Shown here piece by piece: positions 27,854 through 35,983 of a stretch of 64,000 nucleotides of DNA. Positions within the stretch are counted from its first letter, which is position 1. Every line of letters starts with the position of its first letter. The stretch is from the NCBI GenBank assembly GCA_002256985.1, contig NCGO01000001.1:434001-498000 (forward strand). Reading direction: 5' to 3'. The notes beneath the pieces are model-generated. The model ran no database searches. It was not told the origin of the DNA and worked only from the letters and a program-made list of their open reading frames with translations. A program made the translations under genes and the position numbers. This stretch comes from Novosphingobium sp. 28-62-57. GTDB lineage: Bacteria; Pseudomonadota; Alphaproteobacteria; Sphingomonadales; Sphingomonadaceae.

Positions 27854-28930
27854 TCAGGGGGCAATTGCACTTTTCCGGTTCAAGGCGCGCTGTTCGGTCA
27901 GGATCTGCCAGCTGGCGATGAACAGGGCACCGGCCAGCGGGCCGACGACGATGCCGCTCAGGCCCATGATCTCGATCCCGCCGAGCGTGGTGACAAGCAC
28001 GAGCCAATCGGGAATGCCCGCATCGCGCCCCACCAGCATCGGGCGCAAGATATTGTCCGACAGGCCGATCACGAAAACGCCCGAGGCGACGACGACCGAG
28101 CCTTCCCAGATCGCACCGGTGGCATAGAGATAGATGGCAACCGGCCCCCAGATAATCGCCGGGCCAATGGCGGGCAGCAGCGCGGCGATAGCCATCAGCA
28201 TGCCCCAGAGCATCGCAGCGGGCAGGCCGACGATCGAGAAAGTGATGGCTCCCAATGCGCCCTGCGCCAGAGCGACCAGCCCCGAGCCTTTGAGCGTCGC
28301 GCGCACGACGGTGATGAACACGCTGGCCAGCCGGTCTGCCACCTCCTGCTCCAACGGCAGCGCCTTGACGATTTTCGCTCCCAATTCATCGCCATCACGC
28401 ACCAGGAAGAAGGTGACATAGAGCCCAACGCCAAACGCGAGCATGAATGCTGCAGCATTGGCACCGATGGCCAGGGCACGCTGCGTGAGCATGCTGGCGC
28501 TGTTGCTGAGCGCTTCGGACAGGCGCATTTGCGCCCGCTCGAAAGTGCCCAGTCCTGCGCTACCCAGCAGATTTTGCACTCTGAGCGGCAGAGCATCATG
28601 GACTTGCTGGAAATAGAGCGCGAAATTGATTTGCCCGCTGCGCAGCTGGAGATAGACGCCGCTGGCCTGATCGATGACGAGGCTGGCGATCACCATGGCC
28701 GGGATGATCACTGCAACGGTGATGATCAGCAGGGTCAGCGTTGCCGCCGAATTGCGGTGACCGGGCCAACGCTGATCCAATCGCCGGAACAGGGGCTGGA
28801 ACAGGACTGCCGCCAGGGCCGCCCATAGCAAGGCGCTGGCATAGGCCGAGACCACCATCGCAAGCGCGACCGTTGCCAATACGAGGAGCAGGATCAGGCC
28901 CCCGTTATCCACCCGGCGTCTGTCGATCAT
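27854..28930 (-). CDS. AI-2E family (PerM-type) transporter
   Basis: A 358-residue membrane protein with paired N-terminal helices (ILLLVLATVALAMVVSAYASALLWAALAAVLF), a soluble middle domain, and C-terminal helices. Family strings are FFLVRDGDELG, LPAIGPAIIWGPVAIYLY, DNILRPMLVGRDAGIPDWLVLVTTLGGIEIMGLSGIVVGP. Transport of autoinducer-2 is known for TqsA, but most family members have other or unknown substrates. A GAGGGA ribosome site precedes the ATG. Probably in an operon with the crotonase gene, 37 bases downstream. Confidence 0.9.
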   Translation of the reverse strand: MIDRRRVDNGGLILLLVLATVALAMVVSAYASALLWAALAAVLFQPLFRRLDQRWPGHRNSAATLTLLIITVAVIIPAMVIASLVIDQASGVYLQLRSGQINFALYFQQVHDALPLRVQNLLGSAGLGTFERAQMRLSEALSNSASMLTQRALAIGANAAAFMLAFGVGLYVTFFLVRDGDELGAKIVKALPLEQEVADRLASVFITVVRATLKGSGLVALAQGALGAITFSIVGLPAAMLWGMLMAIAALLPAIGPAIIWGPVAIYLYATGAIWEGSVVVASGVFVIGLSDNILRPMLVGRDAGIPDWLVLVTTLGGIEIMGLSGIVVGPLAGALFIASWQILTEQRALNRKSAIAP

Positions 28931-29049
28931 TGTTCCCTCGCGTGCAGGACTGAGCGTCCCGGTTATCCAGTTACGCCTTTTAGCGAGACGGGAAGCCGCG
29001 TAAATCCGCTGATCGGCAATTTGATCCCGCCTGCGAGCAGAATTATCGT

Positions 29050-30231
29050 TCAGTGCTTCTTGCGAGTGAGTTCGCGCATGGCTCCATCAAGCCCTTCCAG
29101 CGTCAACGGATACATCGAACCGCCCAGCAAGTCTTTGATCATCTTGGTGGATTGCGAATAGGTCCACTGCTTTTCAGGCACCGGATTGAGCCAAACGGTT
29201 GCGGGATAAGTCTGCGCCACGCGGTGCATCCACACCGCGCCTGCTTCTTCGTTGAAATGCTCCACACTGCCGCCGGGATGGCTGATCTCGTAGGGGCTCA
29301 TGGACGCATCACCGACGAACACGACTTTGTAATCGTGGCCGAACTTGTGGAGGATGTCCCAGGTCTTTGTGCGGTCTGACCAGCGGCGCTTGTTGTCTTT
29401 CCACACGCCTTCATAGAGGCAGTTGTGGAAGTAGTAGAACTCCATGTTCTTGAATTCGGCGGTGGCGGCGCTGAACAGTTCCTCGACCAGCTTGATGAAC
29501 GGATCCATCGATCCGCCGACATCAAGGAATAGCAAGAGTTTGACGGCATTGCGCTTTTCCGGGCGCATCTTGATGTCGAGCCACCCCTGCCGCGCGGTGC
29601 CTTCGATCGTGCCTTCAAGATCGAGTTCATCGGCTGCACCTTCGCGTGCGAAGCGGCGCAACCGGCGCAGCGCGATCTTGATGTTGCGGGTGCCCAGTTC
29701 CTTGGTGTTATCAAGATTGGCAAATTCGCGCTTTTCCCAGACCTTGATTGCGCGGCCATGCTTGCTTTCGCCGCCGATGCGCACGCCTTCCGGATTGTAG
29801 CCGGAATTGCCAAAGGGGCTGGTGCCGCCCGTGCCAATCCACTTGTTGCCGCCCTGGTGCCGCTTTTCCTGCTCTTCGAGGCGCTTTTTCAGCGTCTCCA
29901 TGATCTCGTCCCAGTTGCCGAGCGCCTTGATCTTTTCCATCTCCTCATCGGACAGGAATTTTTCGGCAACGGCTTTCAACCAGTCCTCGGGGATATCGAC
30001 CGGGCGCTGACCATAGTCGGTCAACAGGCCCTTAAAGACCTTGTTGAACACCTGATCGAAGCGATCAAGCAGGCCTTCATCCTTCACGAAAGTGGCGCGC
30101 GACAAGTAGTAAAAGGCCTCAGGCGTCTGTTCGATAACGTCTTTTTCCAGCGCTTCGAGCAGGACGAGATGCTCCTTGAAGCTGGCGGGGATGCCGGCGG
30201 CGCGCAGTTCATCGATAAAGTTGAAAAACAC
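29050..30231 (-). CDS. vWA-domain CoxE-like protein (partner of MoxR ATPase)
   Basis: A 393-residue protein. The GTG at 30231 (MFFNFIDELRAAG) is the start because AAGGAG sits just upstream; an ATG at 30327 is too far and gives unlike sequence. The C-terminal half is a von Willebrand A domain with a metal-site motif LFLDVGGSMDP (DxGxS) and WLNPVPEKQW. The N-terminal half is charged and helical. CoxE-like proteins normally work with a MoxR AAA+ ATPase, here encoded 2.1 kb away at 32338-33183. An 18-bp palindrome precedes the ribosome site. Confidence 0.9.
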   Translation of the reverse strand: MFFNFIDELRAAGIPASFKEHLVLLEALEKDVIEQTPEAFYYLSRATFVKDEGLLDRFDQVFNKVFKGLLTDYGQRPVDIPEDWLKAVAEKFLSDEEMEKIKALGNWDEIMETLKKRLEEQEKRHQGGNKWIGTGGTSPFGNSGYNPEGVRIGGESKHGRAIKVWEKREFANLDNTKELGTRNIKIALRRLRRFAREGAADELDLEGTIEGTARQGWLDIKMRPEKRNAVKLLLFLDVGGSMDPFIKLVEELFSAATAEFKNMEFYYFHNCLYEGVWKDNKRRWSDRTKTWDILHKFGHDYKVVFVGDASMSPYEISHPGGSVEHFNEEAGAVWMHRVAQTYPATVWLNPVPEKQWTYSQSTKMIKDLLGGSMYPLTLEGLDGAMRELTRKKH

Positions 30232-30249
30232 CTGTGGCCGCTCCTTTGA

Positions 30250-30267
30250 CTTAACCGGATGATTAAG
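30250..30267. promoter_or_regulatory. CTTAACC-N4-GATTAAG palindrome upstream of the vWA gene
   Basis: CTTAACCGGATGATTAAG lies 18 bases upstream of the GTG on the minus strand, just above the ribosome site. Nearly the same sequence precedes moxR at 33198-33215. The TTAA-N8-TTAA layout recalls CtrA's TTAA-N7-TTAA but the spacing differs by one. Confidence 0.5.
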
Positions 30268-30402
30268 CGCTGAATGGACTATCGGCAAGACCTGACGTGC
30301 CGCCTGTCGGTGCGCATGTCGGTGCAAATCGGCGAAGAAATCGGTTGAGTGCGGCCCCTGTCCGGCTATTCCTTGCCAAACGTGGTTAAGGAAGTGTTAT
30401 CG

Positions 30403-31323
30403 ATGAAGCGGTTTGCCAGCGCAATCGGTGCCTGTGTCGTCCTGCTGCTGGGCGCAATGGCGCTGGTTTCAGGCTGGCTTCCGTTCGGCAATGGGGAACG
30501 CGCGCAAGCGCAAGTTTCGGTTCCTGCGGGGCTGATGATCCAGCCACAGGTTGCGCCCGTTACGAAGCCAGCCGGAGCTCCGCCCGTCAGCGACGTGCTG
30601 CAATCGGGCGTGCTGATCGTGGTGAGCAAGCCGACGCAGCAGATGTTTGTGTTCAAGGATGGTGCGTTGTGGGCAACATCGCCGGTCTCTACCGGCAAAC
30701 GCGGGCACGGCACGCCTGCTGGTGTGTTCCCGATCCTGCAAAAGCGGGTGCACCACCGCTCTAACCTTTACAGCAATGCACCGATGCCTTTCATGCAGCG
30801 GCTGACGTGGCGGGGAATTGCCATTCATGCCGGGCGGTTGCCCGGCTACCCGGCATCGCATGGCTGCATCCGGCTGCCCTATGGTTTTGCCAAATCGTTG
30901 TTTGCGCTCACCCGTGCAGATTCGACGACGGTGGTAATTACCAACGAAGCCGTTCGATCAGAAGACACGGCGATCACGCTTGCACTGAACACGCAAGCGC
31001 CGCGCGCCATTGTGCCCGGATTGCCAACACCGCCAAAGGCTGCGCTGGCGGTCGCTCCAGTGCCGGCGCAACCAGCGATGCCGCAGGCGACGGGGCCGGG
31101 GCAGACCATCCAGCTTGCGGCCGCGTTGAGTGCGACCGAAGCAGAGGCCCATTGGCGCGACCTTGTTTCGCTCCATCCCGAGCTTGCCACATTCCGCAAG
31201 GTCGTGATCCCGGCGGTTGTCGGATCGCGGCAATACTATCGTTTGCGGGCCAGCGCGCCTGGGGCGCATGCCTATTGCACCACGCTAAGGCGCGCGGGAG
31301 AGGACTGCTTCCGGGTGAGTTGA
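30403..31323 (+). CDS. L,D-transpeptidase with C-terminal SPOR-like region
   Basis: A 306-residue protein with an N-terminal signal anchor (residues 5-25). A YkuD L,D-transpeptidase domain spans about 85-190. The active-site block is PASHGCIRLPYGFAK with the cysteine nucleophile; the upstream His is in IAIHAGRLPG. After a Pro/Ala-rich linker, the last 60 residues (FRKVVIPAVVGSRQYYRLRASAP...CTTLRRAGEDCFRVS) look like a SPOR domain, which binds denuded glycan at the division site. It cross-links peptidoglycan in the periplasm. The ATG at 30403 has AAGGAAG upstream. Confidence 0.92.
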   Translation: MKRFASAIGACVVLLLGAMALVSGWLPFGNGERAQAQVSVPAGLMIQPQVAPVTKPAGAPPVSDVLQSGVLIVVSKPTQQMFVFKDGALWATSPVSTGKRGHGTPAGVFPILQKRVHHRSNLYSNAPMPFMQRLTWRGIAIHAGRLPGYPASHGCIRLPYGFAKSLFALTRADSTTVVITNEAVRSEDTAITLALNTQAPRAIVPGLPTPPKAALAVAPVPAQPAMPQATGPGQTIQLAAALSATEAEAHWRDLVSLHPELATFRKVVIPAVVGSRQYYRLRASAPGAHAYCTTLRRAGEDCFRVS

Positions 31324-31372
31324 GCGAACTTGCTGGCGCAGCAGCACTTTCCGTGATGGTGGGCGATTGGGT

Positions 31373-31397
31373 ATTGTTAGTGTTACGAACAATTGTT
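31373..31397. promoter_or_regulatory. Possible operator upstream of ligF
   Basis: Three AACAAT/ATTGTT half sites occur in 25 bases: 31373-31378, 31388-31393 and 31392-31397. The last two form a perfect AACAATTGTT palindrome. They lie in an A/T-richer patch 35-60 bases before the ligF start. Role inferred. Confidence 0.4.
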
Positions 31398-31431
31398 TAT
31401 GGTGTTCCTCTTCGGAGAGGATAACACCACC

Positions 31432-32172
31432 ATGCTCAAACTCTACACCTTTGGTCCTGCCGCCAATTCGATGAAGCCGCTGTTGACGGTGTTTGAAAAA
31501 GGGCTGGGTGTTGAGAAGAACCGGCTCGATCCGTCGAAGTTCGAGCATCACACCGATTGGTTCAAGGCGATCAACCCGCGCGGGCAGGTTCCGGCATTGG
31601 TTGATGGCGACAAGATCGTGACCGAATCAACGGTGATCTGCGAATACCTTGAGGACGAATATCCGACCGAGGTGGTGTTGCGGCCCGCCGACAGCTTTGG
31701 CCGCGCGCAGATGCGGGTGTGGACCAAGTGGGTGGACGAGTATTTCTGCTGGTGCGTCTCGACCATTGGTTGGCACCGCTACATCGGCAACATGGTGAAA
31801 GGCTACAGCGACGCCGAGTTTGAGGAGAAGGTGAAGGCCATTCCGGTGGTGGAGCAGCAGGTGAAGTGGCGGCGCGCGCGCGAAGGCTTTCCGCAGGACA
31901 TGCTCGACGAGGAAATGCGCAAGATCGCCTATTCGGTGCGCAAGCTTGATGACCATCTGGCCGACCATGAATGGCTGGTGCCGGGGCAATACACGCTGGC
32001 CGACATCTGCAACTTTGCCATCGCCAATGGCATGCAGTTCGGCTTTGCGGAACTGGTGAACAAGAATGACACGCCGCATCTGGTGCGCTGGATCGAACAG
32101 ATCAACGCGCGGCCTGCGGTGAAGGCGATGTTCGCGCAGGTGGAACTGGAACAACTTGGGAGGCGGAGCTGA
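31432..32172 (+). CDS. ligF: Glutathione S-transferase, LigF-type beta-etherase
   Basis: A 246-residue GST. The N-terminal thioredoxin fold starts LKLYTFGPAANSMKPLL with the Ser region of the active site, then PRGQVPALVDGDKIVTES for glutathione binding. The C-terminal helical domain includes VDEYFCWCVSTIGWHRY. From memory the sequence is extremely close to LigF of Sphingobium and Novosphingobium. LigF cleaves beta-O-4 aryl ether bonds of lignin model dimers using glutathione. No ligD, ligE or ligG lies nearby. The ATG at 31432 follows GGAGAGG. Confidence 0.87.
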   Translation: MLKLYTFGPAANSMKPLLTVFEKGLGVEKNRLDPSKFEHHTDWFKAINPRGQVPALVDGDKIVTESTVICEYLEDEYPTEVVLRPADSFGRAQMRVWTKWVDEYFCWCVSTIGWHRYIGNMVKGYSDAEFEEKVKAIPVVEQQVKWRRAREGFPQDMLDEEMRKIAYSVRKLDDHLADHEWLVPGQYTLADICNFAIANGMQFGFAELVNKNDTPHLVRWIEQINARPAVKAMFAQVELEQLGRRS

Positions 32173-32181
32173 TCCGGCGTG

Positions 32182-32330
32182 ACAGCCCCCTCCTCTTCAG
32201 AGGAGGGGGTTGGGGGTGGTGTTTGGCGGTTTGGGTTTGAAGAAGGTTAAAGGCACCACCCCCAACCCCTCCTCTGAAGAGGAGGGGGGAAGTGATGGGG
32301 TGCCCCTCCTCTGAAGAGGAGGGGGAAGCG
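32182..32330. repeat. Palindromic repeat pair downstream of ligF
   Basis: CCCCCTCCTCTTCAGAGGAG-type palindromes at about 32186-32209 and 32264-32287, with GGGGGTGGTG and CACCACCCCCAACC arms between, plus a third palindrome at 32305-32328. It is the same family as the glyS insertions. Located between convergent ligF and moxR. Confidence 0.9.
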
Positions 32331-32337
32331 CTAGGCC

Positions 32338-33183
32338 TCAGTTCCCCGGACGGCGCGCCATGAAGGCGAGCTTTTCGAACAGCATGATGTCCTGCTCGTT
32401 CTTCAGCAGCGCACCGTGGAGCGGGGGGATGGCCTTCGTGGGGTCGCGGTTTTGGAGGACATCCAGCGGCATATCCTCGTTCAGTAGCAGTTTGAGCCAA
32501 TCGAGCAGTTCGGATGTGCTGGGCTTCTTCTTGAGGCCGGGCACTTCGCGGATTTCGTAGAACACTTCCATCGCCTTGCTCACCAGTGTCTTCTGAATGC
32601 CGGGGAAGTGGACATCGATGATCGCCTGCATCGTCTGACGGTCGGGGAACTTGATGTAGTGGAAGAAGCAGCGGCGCAGGAACGCGTCGGGCAGTTCCTT
32701 TTCGTTGTTCGAGGTGATGACCACGATGGGGCGTTCGATGGCGGTGATGCGCTCTTGCGTTTCATAAACGTCGAAGCTCATGCGATCGAGTTCCTGCAAC
32801 AGGTCGTTGGGGAATTCGATGTCGGCCTTGTCGATCTCGTCGATCAGCAGAACGGGGAGTTTGGGGGCGGTGAAGGCCTCCCACAGCTTGCCCTTCTTGA
32901 TGTAGTTGCTGATGTCGTGGACGCGTTCATCGCCCAGCTGGCCATCGCGCAGGCGGGCGACGGCGTCGTATTCATAGAGGCCCTGTTGCGCTTTGGTGGT
33001 GGACTTGACGTTCCATTCGATCAACGGCGCGCCAACGGCCTTGGCGATTTCGTGGGCCAGCACAGTCTTGCCGGTGCCGGGTTCGCCTTTGACCAGCAAC
33101 GGGCGGCGAAGCAGGACGGCGGCGTTGACCGCGACCTTCAGATCATCGGTGGCGACGTAGTTGCTGGTGCCTTCAAAGCGCAT
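32338..33183 (-). CDS. MoxR-family AAA+ ATPase
   Basis: A 281-residue AAA+ protein. Walker A is GEPGTGKT at about residue 33, Walker B LLIDEIDKAD, sensor 1 VVITSNNEKELP, and arginine-finger region FLRRCFFHYIKFPD. MoxR ATPases act with vWA-domain partners as chaperone-like maturation factors. The CoxE-like partner is at 29050-30231 on the same strand, but two plus-strand genes lie between. AGGA precedes the ATG. The TTAA palindrome at 33198-33215 lies 15 bases upstream of the start. Confidence 0.93.
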   Translation of the reverse strand: MRFEGTSNYVATDDLKVAVNAAVLLRRPLLVKGEPGTGKTVLAHEIAKAVGAPLIEWNVKSTTKAQQGLYEYDAVARLRDGQLGDERVHDISNYIKKGKLWEAFTAPKLPVLLIDEIDKADIEFPNDLLQELDRMSFDVYETQERITAIERPIVVITSNNEKELPDAFLRRCFFHYIKFPDRQTMQAIIDVHFPGIQKTLVSKAMEVFYEIREVPGLKKKPSTSELLDWLKLLLNEDMPLDVLQNRDPTKAIPPLHGALLKNEQDIMLFEKLAFMARRPGN

Positions 33184-33197
33184 CGGGGAATCCTGTT

Positions 33198-33215
33198 CTT
33201 AACCGGTTGGTTAAG
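33198..33215. promoter_or_regulatory. CTTAACC-GGTT-GGTTAAG palindrome upstream of moxR
   Basis: A perfect inverted repeat, 7-bp arms and 4-bp centre, just upstream of the moxR ribosome site. The vWA gene carries a near-copy in the same position. Candidate shared operator or mRNA leader hairpin. Confidence 0.5.
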
Positions 33216-33317
33216 CGATACGGCGCGGATTTGCGCGTTGCAATAGGGTAGTTTGGTGACGAGCGCGTCAGTAATAACAGATATTGCTGATGATCGCGTC
33301 ACTTAACACGATTATCA

Positions 33318-33333
33318 CTGACGCATACGTCAG
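33318..33333. promoter_or_regulatory. CTGACG-CATA-CGTCAG palindrome
   Basis: A perfect 6-bp inverted repeat about 90 bases upstream of the plus-strand TonB-like gene, in an A/T-richer region that also contains CAGTAATAACAGATATTGCTG near 33269. Possible operator. Confidence 0.35.
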
Positions 33334-33421
33334 AAACGATTGGTGTCAAATTGTCGCTGGAAGCTATTGCCCTGAGGTGTGCAATTGCCGGAAGCCGTGG
33401 CGGCGTGTAGGCGGCTAGGCA

Positions 33422-34207
33422 ATGGCTCTGTGGCGCATTGATCCGGCGATAAAAGGCTATCAGGCATCGCCGCGCGAGCGGGCGGGATCGTTCGTCTTCG
33501 CACTTGTGGCGAGCGCGCTGGTGTTTCTGATCATGTGGAAGATGGGCGCGGTCACCGGCTTTGGTGATGGCAGAAGCGAACGGCTGACCGCAATAGACCT
33601 GACCGATGCGGGGCAAGACGAGAAGCAAGCGGCGGAAAAGCAGCTGGAAAAGCAGCAGGCCAAGCAGGCGCAGGAAGCCGCAGCCACACCGGTTCAGCCA
33701 GCCACTGCGCCGCCGCCTGTGCCAATTCCCGGAAAGGTCGAATGGCCCGAAGGCTTCATCGAACTTTCGCGCAATGAATATCGTGCAGGCGATATCTCGA
33801 AGATGAAGCGGCAGGAATCCGCATCCGGTGCTTCGGCCAGCACTGGCAGCCCCGGTGATTCTGCCAGCGCCGGGCAGGGGCCGGGCGGCGTCCGGCTTTA
33901 TGCGGCACAGTGGTATCGCGAGCCGACCGACGCCGAGATCGGACCATACTTGCCCGCGCGGCGGACGCAGGGCGATTGGGCGATGATCGCATGCAAGACG
34001 ATTGAGAAATATCACGTCGAGGACTGTCAGGAACTGGGCGAAAGCCCGCCGGGATCAGGCCTCGCGCGGGCGATCCGGCAGGCATCGTGGCAGTTTCTGG
34101 TGCGCCCCCCGCGCGTGAACGGGAAGCCGCAGGTGGGCGAATGGGTGCGGATTCGCTTCGATTTCCGGCCCAAGAAGGCTGAGAGTAGCACGCCGGAGGA
34201 AAGCTGA
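33422..34207 (+). CDS. TonB-like inner-membrane protein, unknown role
   Basis: A 261-residue protein with one membrane helix at about residues 23-40 (FVFALVASALVFLIMW). A Lys/Glu/Ala/Gln-rich charged stretch and a Pro-rich linker (TPVQPATAPPPVPIPGKVEWP) follow. The folded C-terminal domain ends GEWVRIRFDFRPKK. This N-in anchor, Pro linker and C-terminal domain layout is like TonB energy transducers, but no exbB/exbD is nearby and a TonB C-terminal motif is not certain. Starts with ATG and no clear ribosome site. Confidence 0.7.
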   Translation: MALWRIDPAIKGYQASPRERAGSFVFALVASALVFLIMWKMGAVTGFGDGRSERLTAIDLTDAGQDEKQAAEKQLEKQQAKQAQEAAATPVQPATAPPPVPIPGKVEWPEGFIELSRNEYRAGDISKMKRQESASGASASTGSPGDSASAGQGPGGVRLYAAQWYREPTDAEIGPYLPARRTQGDWAMIACKTIEKYHVEDCQELGESPPGSGLARAIRQASWQFLVRPPRVNGKPQVGEWVRIRFDFRPKKAESSTPEES

Positions 34208-34284
34208 GGCAATATTCGGTGCGGGAAACCGGATTGGCCGTGATGAGTTGTCGCTCTGTAATCCAACATCAAGGGGACATTTTC

Positions 34285-34770
34285 ATGGCCAGCAGCGCAG
34301 ACCGGATCAAAGACATCGGTCCCAAGCCTCAGGCATTCGACATCGAAGAGGCCACCAAGGCCAATACCAACTATCGCTCGGTCGCGTGGAGCGGGCGCTA
34401 TCTGCAGGTCACGCTGATGTCGATCCCGGTCGGCGGAGACATCGGCCTTGAAGCGCATCCCGAAACCGACCAGTTCCTCCGCCTCGACGCTGGCACCGGC
34501 CGCGTACAGATGGGGCCTGCCAAGGATCAACTGACGTTCGAGCAGGAGGTTTCGGACGGGTGGAGCGTGATGGTTCCGGCCGGTGCCTGGCACAATATCA
34601 CCAATACGGGTGACGAGCCGATGCAGCTTTATGCCATCTACGCGCCCGTCCATCACGCTGCGGACCGCGTGCACGAGACAAAGGACGCGGCTGACGCGGA
34701 CGAGCCTAACGACAATCCGCCGGAATGGTCCGAACAGCCCGAAAAGCAGGCCGAGGACAAGCACGCCTGA
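34285..34770 (+). CDS. Cupin-domain protein
   Basis: A 161-residue protein with a single cupin barrel. Motif 1 is GLEAHPETDQFLRLDAGTGRV and motif 2 is VPAGAWHNITNTG. The His/Glu/His metal positions are partly kept, so metal binding is possible. The C-terminal tail is acidic (DADEPNDNPPEWSEQPEK). ATG at 34285 is supported by AAGGGGA; a longer start at 34219 lacks one. Function unknown. Confidence 0.85.
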   Translation: MASSADRIKDIGPKPQAFDIEEATKANTNYRSVAWSGRYLQVTLMSIPVGGDIGLEAHPETDQFLRLDAGTGRVQMGPAKDQLTFEQEVSDGWSVMVPAGAWHNITNTGDEPMQLYAIYAPVHHAADRVHETKDAADADEPNDNPPEWSEQPEKQAEDKHA

Positions 34771-34788
34771 CTTGAGCGCCCCCGCGCG

Positions 34789-34860
34789 TTACGCGTCAAG
34801 TAGTTCCAGATCTATCTCGCTTGCCCGGATCTGAATGAACATGAAGCGCTGCGCGGGGCG
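34789..34860 (-). pseudogene. Vestigial copy of the parE 3' end
   Basis: Read on the minus strand this encodes AQRFMFIQIRASEIDLELLDA followed by a TAA stop. It matches the intact ParE C-terminus at 35984-36060 except for N/I, P/L and I/L changes. About 84% of 69 aligned bases agree. Upstream of this the similarity decays within a few codons. It is in the same orientation as parE and separated from it by the DUF4349 gene. Confidence 0.85.
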
Positions 34861-34947
34861 CTGCCATCGGGCCGTCGAAGAGGTCGCTCATAGCGAAACG
34901 ACATTCGCCCTACGGTGGCAGGGTGATGCGAAAGGCGCGGATTGCGT

Positions 34948-35820
34948 TTAATCTTCCGATTTCTCTGGACTTATAAAGGCGCGGAACTTTCGCGCAATCG
35001 ATGTGCGCCAAAGTGCAATGAATGCGAGCGCCAAACAAATCCAAGGCAGACCATACGCCAATCCGAAGAGCACGATCGACAAAACACTCGTGGCGCTTGC
35101 GACAAAAGCAGCACCTGCGGCTGTAAGCGGATTGTCACTGAGCGCCATTGCCCCTGAACCGGAGTAACGCAAGGTCATCGGCGTAAGGGCGATTTGCACT
35201 TCGGACACTGTCTGGGAATTGCGGCTTTCGTCTCGCACAGCCCGCAACAATTCCAATTGATCGCGCAATTCTGTTCGTTCGCGATCACCCAAGTCCGTCC
35301 TGGCTAACTGCTTTTCAAGATCAGAAATCTGGTCAGTGGCGGATGAGCGACTGGTTTTGGCTGCAGCGATTTGGCCAGAGAGATCTTGCCCGTCTATGTT
35401 GGCTGACGTTAGCTTACCGCCAAGTTTCCCGGCGGCTGCAACACCGTCCCTCCCAAATGTCCGAGCAATATTCCGATCAAGACTTACGTTTAGCGAGCCT
35501 GTTATGTCGCCGCCTCTTACGAGATCGTAACGCATTCCGGTGATGCGGCAGCGCGTGGGGCCCAGCTTTTCACAGGCGGAGGCGTGTTGTTCCTGTAATG
35601 GGGCGACAGAGGAATTTGGAAGGGCAAAGGCATAGTCATAAGTGAATGCAACATCGGGCGCTGCTGAGGCTGAAATCTGCGGTCCTGCGTACGAGACTGC
35701 GCTTTTGCTTTCTGCTGCTTCCTCAGCGGGCTTTTCCGAACATGACGCCAGAATTAGGACGGAAGAAGCAAGAACCGCTAATCTATTAGAAAAACGATGC
35801 TTTTTTAGAGCATTGGTCAC
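34948..35820 (-). CDS. DUF4349-type lipoprotein
   Basis: A 290-residue protein starting from GTG at 35820 with a GGGAGGG ribosome site. A signal peptide with lipobox LILASCSE predicts lipidation at Cys27. The body resembles DUF4349, with a long charged coiled-coil (TDQISDLEKQLARTDLGDRERTELRDQLELLRAV) and two C-terminal membrane helices (about residues 232-275). Base composition is visibly lower in GC than the neighbours. It is flanked by the intact parE end and its decayed duplicate, suggesting acquisition. Confidence 0.8.
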   Translation of the reverse strand: MTNALKKHRFSNRLAVLASSVLILASCSEKPAEEAAESKSAVSYAGPQISASAAPDVAFTYDYAFALPNSSVAPLQEQHASACEKLGPTRCRITGMRYDLVRGGDITGSLNVSLDRNIARTFGRDGVAAAGKLGGKLTSANIDGQDLSGQIAAAKTSRSSATDQISDLEKQLARTDLGDRERTELRDQLELLRAVRDESRNSQTVSEVQIALTPMTLRYSGSGAMALSDNPLTAAGAAFVASATSVLSIVLFGLAYGLPWICLALAFIALWRTSIARKFRAFISPEKSED

Positions 35821-35983
35821 TTTGACACCCTCCCGCCAAGCTGAGAGCAGATATGTCTATCAATATGGTAGAATTTGCAATGCGAAAATTGTGACCGAAT
35901 TGGCAGTGCCTGATCCAATGTAGAAACGCGACGTCCTTACTCTTGACCTGAAAGCCGAAGATTGCTGCTCTAACCCTCAGTTA

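Noticed and set aside
33198..33215. CtrA binding site
   Set aside because: The TTAA boxes are eight bases apart rather than seven, so CtrA identity is not supported.
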